64,000 bases of DNA from Acidobacteriota bacterium (GTDB lineage Bacteria; Acidobacteriota; Thermoanaerobaculia; Thermoanaerobaculales; Thermoanaerobaculaceae). Below, one piece after another: positions 60,517 through 64,000 of this stretch. The stretch spans positions 1 through 64,000 of the forward strand of contig JACQZW010000047.1 of assembly GCA_016213675.1 (NCBI GenBank), written 5' to 3'. Under the pieces are notes generated by a model that made no database searches, was not told where the DNA came from, and saw nothing but the letters and a program-made list of their open reading frames with translations. The translations under genes were made by a program, and so were the position numbers. Positions within the stretch are counted from its first letter, which is position 1. Every line of letters begins with the position of its first letter.

Positions 60517-61233
60517 ATGAAGTCGAGAATCGGGTTGGTGCTGCTCGTGGGTTGCCTGGTGGCCGTGCCGGGAGTCGTCCAGGCGCAGTACTTCTTCGAC
60601 AACTTCGACGCCTACGTGGCGGGCTCGGGGATCATGGGCCAGGGCGGATGGACCACCTGGGGCGGCGCCCCGGCGGCCAACACGACGGTGGTTAACACCC
60701 ACTCGTTCTCGTCGCCGAACTCCCTCGCGGTCTCGGGCCCGGCCGACATCGTCCACGCGTTCGCGGGACTCACGACCGGGACGTGGTACGCCAGGGTCCG
60801 GACCTACGTGCCGAGCACCGCGACGGGCGAGCTGTTCTTCATCATCCTGAACCGCTTCGACGGCGGCGCCTGCTCGGGGACGGCCTGCAACTGGTCGGTG
60901 CAGCTCGTCTTGTGCCGGACCGGTTGCACCACGACCGGTGCCAACCCCGGCTTCGTGACCAACATCGGCGGCTCCGACGTCGCGGGCACCGGGTCGACCG
61001 CGCTGCTCACCGACCAGTGGGTCGACGTCCTGGTCCAGATCAACCTCACCACCAACCAGTACAGCATTTACTACAACAACGTCCTCCTCGACACCCTGGC
61101 CTGGACGACGACCGGCGACATCAACATCGCGGCGTTCGACCTGTTCTCCAACGCCAGCACCGAGTCGTACATGGACAACGTCTGGCTCGACACGACGGTC
61201 CCGGTCGAGCTGCAGACGTTCACCGTGGAGTGA
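60517..61233 (+). CDS. secreted beta-sandwich protein with PVELQ tail
   Basis: A 238-residue exported protein: signal peptide 1-23 (ending VVQA) and a jelly-roll/LamG-like domain with YFFDNFDAYVAG, GGWTTWGGAPAAN, SFSSPNSLAVSG, STALLTDQWVDVLVQI and TESYMDNVWLDTT. It resembles carbohydrate-binding modules. It ends VPVELQTFTVE, matching the tail of the protein at 29436-30134. ATG 60517 with GGAGGAGG. Confidence 0.75.
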   Translation: MKSRIGLVLLVGCLVAVPGVVQAQYFFDNFDAYVAGSGIMGQGGWTTWGGAPAANTTVVNTHSFSSPNSLAVSGPADIVHAFAGLTTGTWYARVRTYVPSTATGELFFIILNRFDGGACSGTACNWSVQLVLCRTGCTTTGANPGFVTNIGGSDVAGTGSTALLTDQWVDVLVQINLTTNQYSIYYNNVLLDTLAWTTTGDINIAAFDLFSNASTESYMDNVWLDTTVPVELQTFTVE

Positions 61234-61309
61234 GTCTGCCGACGGCCCGGCGCCGCGCGGCGCCGGGTCGCCACCGGCCCAGTCCTCGCCGAGGTCGCGC
61301 GCGCTCCGG

Positions 61310-61339
61310 TTGCGGCGGCTGACGGCTCCCACGTATCCT
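61310..61339 (+). promoter_or_regulatory. candidate promoter of zupT
   Basis: TTGCGG (61310-61315), 18-nt spacer, TATCCT (61334-61339), 9 nt before the ATG at 61349. No separate ribosome binding site, which again suggests a near-leaderless mRNA. Confidence 0.5.
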
Positions 61340-61348
61340 CGCTGAGTC

Positions 61349-62179
61349 ATGGAGGCGAGCGGCTCGAACCTGCTGGTCGCGTTCGGGATCACCCTCTTCG
61401 CGGGGCTCGCCACCGGCATCGGCAGCGCCATCGCCTACTTCGCCCGCCGCACCAACCTCTCGTTCCTCGCCGTCTCGCTGGGGTTTTCCGGCGGAGTCAT
61501 GCTGTACGTGTCGTTCACCGAGATCCTGCGCAAGGCGGAGTCGCTGCTGGTCGAGCTCCACGGCCCGCGCCAGGGCGCCTGGATGTCGGCCGGCGGCTTC
61601 TTCGCCGGCCTCCTGGTCATGGGGCTGATCGACTGGCTGGTCCCGCAGAAGGACAACCCGCACGAGCTCACCCCGCGGAACGAGCTCGTCGAGTACCAGG
61701 CCCACCCGGGGGCTCGGGTGCCGGACGCGAAGCTGCTGCGCATGGGGCTGTTCTCGGCGTTGGCGATCGCCATCCACAACTTCCCCGAGGGGATCGCCAC
61801 CTTCCTCGCCGCCCTCGAGGACCCGAGCCTCGGGGTCGCGATCGGCATCGCCGTCGCGATCCACAACATCCCTGAGGGGATCTCGGTCTCGGTGCCGATC
61901 TACTACGCCACCCGCAACCGCCGGCGTGCGTTCGGCCTGTCGTTCCTGTCCGGCCTGTCCGAGCCCGTCGGGGCGGCGGTGGCCTACCTCGTCCTCCGGC
62001 CGTACCTCAGCCAGGGCATGCTGGGGGTGACGTTCGCCCTGGTGGCCGGGGTGATGGTCTACATCTCGCTCGACGAGCTGCTGCCCACTGCCCGCGAGTA
62101 CGGCGCCGGTCACCAGGTGCTCGCCGGTCTCCTCGCCGGCATGGCGGTGATGGCGCTGTCGCTCCTCCTCCTGAAGTAG
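61349..62179 (+). CDS. zupT: ZIP family zinc transporter ZupT
   Basis: A 276-residue membrane protein with eight helices. The ZIP signatures are [10 protein letters not shown] (helix IV) and [12 protein letters not shown] (helix V), which form the binuclear metal site. A variable His-poor loop lies between helices III and IV. It imports Zn2+ and other divalent metals. ATG 61349. Confidence 0.95.
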   Translation: MEASGSNLLVAFGITLFAGLATGIGSAIAYFARRTNLSFLAVSLGFSGGVMLYVSFTEILRKAESLLVELHGPRQGAWMSAGGFFAGLLVMGLIDWLVPQKDNPHELTPRNELVEYQAHPGARVPDAKLLRMGLFSALAIAIHNFPEGIATFLAALEDPSLGVAIGIAVAIHNIPEGISVSVPIYYATRNRRRAFGLSFLSGLSEPVGAAVAYLVLRPYLSQGMLGVTFALVAGVMVYISLDELLPTAREYGAGHQVLAGLLAGMAVMALSLLLLK

Positions 62180-62206
62180 CCGCCGCAATCGGGTGCGCAC
62201 TCCCGG

Positions 62207-63103
62207 TCAGGCGGCGAGGATCCGGCGCAGCGCCGGTTCGAGGGTGCCGTCGCCGAACGCGAAACCGGCCCGCTCGAGGACCGCGGGGCGGACCCGGATC
62301 GACGCGAGCAGCAGCTCGCCGGCGAGCTGGCCGAGGGCGAGGCGGAGGGCGAAGGCGGGCGCCGGCAGCACCGCCGGGCGGTGGAGCACGCGGGCCAGGG
62401 TCGCGGTGAACTCCCGGTTGGTCACCGCCTGCGGGCTCGCGGCGTTGACCGGGCCGCGCAGGCCCGGGTCGTCGATGGCGCGCACGATCACCGACACCAG
62501 GTCGTCGCGGCTGATCCAGCTCCACCACTGCCGGCCGGAGCCGAGCGGGCCGCCGCCGCCGGCCCTGAACAGCGGCAGCATGCGGGCGAGCGCCCCGCCG
62601 TCCGGCCCGAGCACCATCGCGATCCGAGGCGTCACCACGCGGATCCCGGCTTCGGAGGCCGGGGACGTGGCGTCCTCCCAGGCGTGGCAAACGTCCGCCA
62701 GGAACCCGTCACCCCGCCCGGAGGCCTCGGTCAGCACCTCGTCGCCGCGCGAGCCGTAGGCGTTGATCCCCGAGGCGCTCACCAGCACCGACGGCGTGCC
62801 CGCCGTCTGCGCCAGCGCCGCGGCGAGCAGTCGCGTGCCGCGCGCCCGGCTCTCGCGGATCGCCTGCTTCTTGCGCGAGGTCCAGCGCCCCACACCGATC
62901 TCCTCGCCGGCGAGGTGCACCACGGCGTCGAACCCGTCGACGGCAGCGGGGTCGAGGGCACCCGCCATCGGGTCCCACGTGACCGCCGTCCCTCCCGCCG
63001 CAGCGCCCCGCGTCAACGCGACGACCTCCCAACCCTCCGCCCGCAGGCGCGCCGTCAACGCCCTGCCGATGAACCCGTTCGCGCCGCTGAGCAGGACCCG
63101 CAT
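62207..63103 (-). CDS. TIGR01777 family epimerase / SDR39U1-like protein
   Basis: A 298-residue extended-SDR protein: LLSGANGFIGRALTARLR at the NAD(P) site, DAVVHLAGEEIGVGRWTSRK, VLVSASGINAYGSRGDEVLTE, GPDGGALARMLPLFRAGGGG and WSWISRDDLVSVI. These are hallmarks of the TIGR01777/YfcH family. The substrate is unknown. ATG 63103 with GGAGG. Confidence 0.92.
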   Translation of the reverse strand: MRVLLSGANGFIGRALTARLRAEGWEVVALTRGAAAGGTAVTWDPMAGALDPAAVDGFDAVVHLAGEEIGVGRWTSRKKQAIRESRARGTRLLAAALAQTAGTPSVLVSASGINAYGSRGDEVLTEASGRGDGFLADVCHAWEDATSPASEAGIRVVTPRIAMVLGPDGGALARMLPLFRAGGGGPLGSGRQWWSWISRDDLVSVIVRAIDDPGLRGPVNAASPQAVTNREFTATLARVLHRPAVLPAPAFALRLALGQLAGELLLASIRVRPAVLERAGFAFGDGTLEPALRRILAA

Positions 63104-63267
63104 CGCCGCCTCCTCGCGCCACCGCCGCCGGTGGCCGGACCAGGTAACCCGAGCCCCGGGAGGGGGATTCCTCGCGACACGGCGTCCAGAGGGTGTGCGT
63201 TTTCGCGTACCGGCGACGTTAGCCTCGGTGGAGCCGGGATGCACCGCGCTCCGAGGAGGACCGGACG

Positions 63268-63747
63268 ATGAACGGAAACCCGCGTCGCACTGTCACGCGC
63301 CTCGCCATTGCCCTCGCCGCGCTGAGTCTCGTCGCCGTCGCGGCCTGGCTGCCCGCGCAGACGCCCAAGGGCAAGCTGTGCTGCATCGCCGGGGAGTACA
63401 AGGGCAGCAACCTGGCCGACCAATTGCCCAACTGCCCGGTGCCGAAGCCGGAGGCGTTCACGATGACGATCTCCCAGGCCCGGGGGTGCGGCGCCGACGT
63501 CTGGGGCCGGATCAGCGACTCCTCGGGCAACGTCAACGAGTTCAAGGGGACGCTCACCCGTGGGCTCCGGGGATGCTGCGTCCTCAAGGCCAGCTTCTCG
63601 GATCCGGGTCACCCCGGCCACGTGGTCAACTTCACGGGCGAGTTCTGCAAGCACGGGACCATGTGGCAGGCCTCCGGGACGTACACGGAGACCAACAGCG
63701 GCGACCCGTGCAAGACGAAGGGCACCTGGAAGATCACCCAGAACTGA
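63268..63747 (+). CDS. small secreted Cys-containing protein
   Basis: A 159-residue exported protein with a signal peptide (RLAIALAALSLVAVAAW) and eight cysteines after it (KLCCIAGEYKG, QARGCGADVWG, RGCCVLKASF, GEFCKHGTMW, GDPCKTKG), likely disulfide-bonded. Strand pattern suggests a small beta-barrel. Not recognised. ATG 63268 with GAGGAGG. Confidence 0.7.
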   Translation: MNGNPRRTVTRLAIALAALSLVAVAAWLPAQTPKGKLCCIAGEYKGSNLADQLPNCPVPKPEAFTMTISQARGCGADVWGRISDSSGNVNEFKGTLTRGLRGCCVLKASFSDPGHPGHVVNFTGEFCKHGTMWQASGTYTETNSGDPCKTKGTWKITQN

Positions 63748-63800
63748 GGCGCGCGCCAGCTTCGCCGGGCCGGTGACCCGCGACCGCCGGACCCGCGCGC

Positions 63801-64000
63801 CTACTTCGGCTCGGGCGCGCCGAAGGCGAGCTGCTCGGGCGCGATCTCGGCGTCGATCTCGGGCGTGTAGGTGGTCGTGCTCTGCGAGCGGTAGTCCTTG
63901 TACGTCCTGGTCTCCTCGACCTTGCGCAGGAGCGAGGTGGACGGGTCGATCCACAGGGTGACCGTCTCGTCCTGGACCGTGACGCTCCGGGCCCCCATCG
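63801..64000 (-). CDS. C-terminal end of a DUF2092/LolA-like periplasmic protein (cut by window edge)
   Basis: The minus-strand frame is open to the right edge, so only the last ~65 residues are seen: RSVTVQDETVTLWIDPSTSL, LLRKVEETRTYKDYRSQST and a terminal APEQLAFGAPEPK. The pattern 'WIDPxTxLxRKV ... TTTYxPEIDAEI' resembles the end of DUF2092 or LolA-like outer-membrane lipoprotein-handling proteins. Identification is tentative. Confidence 0.5.
   Translation of the reverse strand, partial: MGARSVTVQDETVTLWIDPSTSLLRKVEETRTYKDYRSQSTTTYTPEIDAEIAPEQLAFGAPEPK

Overview
The window is very GC-rich DNA with dense bacterial coding. It contains no rRNA or tRNA gene, no CRISPR array, no recognisable transposase and no phage genes. 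The gene set suggests an Acidobacteriota-like bacterium, perhaps of the Thermoanaerobaculia/Holophagae type. It is diderm: it has a long TonB-dependent receptor with an N-terminal carboxypeptidase-regulatory-like domain (Oar-like), a BamA-type barrel protein and lipoproteins. It also has DUF4388 and HEAT-like proteins, a class II photolyase and large two-component systems. The phylum assignment is an inference from gene content, not from a marker gene.

Layout. 1-1381 (minus): a TldD/TldE-type metalloprotease pair, the second gene cut by the window edge. 1445-5787 (plus): a split acyl-CoA (probably propionyl-CoA) carboxylase operon, interrupted by a four-helix-bundle gene and by inverted and tandem arrays of a 7-bp repeat. 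6087-9092: a TonB-dependent receptor ending at a clear intrinsic terminator. 9203-12455: a membrane/TPR protein and a DUF1295 steroid-reductase-like protein. 12495-17578 (minus): a C45/Ntn-hydrolase-like fusion, a DUF819 permease and an unknown protein. 17675-21447 (plus): photolyase, methyltransferase, GNAT acetyltransferase and a PH-domain membrane protein. 21494-27370 (minus): DUF4388 protein, YajQ, cupin, lipoprotein cytochrome c, HD protein and HEAT-like protein. 27382-33592: MATE/ANKH-like transporter, secreted dual-specificity phosphatase, a secreted adhesin-like protein (minus), a cyclic-nucleotide-binding protein, an EamA exporter, then an arsenic module (MarR regulator plus ArsM-ArsN2 fusion). 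33797-41325: M28 peptidase, DinB, hemerythrin, response regulator, BamA-like protein, EF-P, FabL-type reductase, glycerophosphodiesterase. 41336-44718 (minus): a DMSO-reductase-family molybdoenzyme with a fused FeS/anchor subunit. 44784-48475: peptide-binding lipoprotein, a small coupled membrane protein, an epimerase and an outer-membrane protein. 48524-51990 (minus): a CARDB protein and an NtrC-type two-component pair. 52279-58988 (plus): a four-gene overlapping phosphorelay cluster. 59245-64000: metallophosphoesterase, secreted protein, ZIP transporter, TIGR01777 epimerase, a small Cys-rich secreted protein and a truncated gene.

Four themes recur. (1) Seven-bp-periodic degenerate arrays sit at gene junctions. 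In the carboxylase operon they are paired in inverted orientation around the four-helix-bundle gene, and they carry the Shine-Dalgarno sequences of the next genes. (2) Several genes have a -10-like hexamer ending 6-10 nt before the start codon, which suggests leaderless or near-leaderless mRNAs. (3) Two unrelated secreted proteins end in the same PVELQ-type tail. (4) An arsenic methylation/acetylation fusion gene is translationally coupled to a Cys-rich MarR regulator, whose start codon lies inside a perfect palindrome next to a near-consensus promoter.
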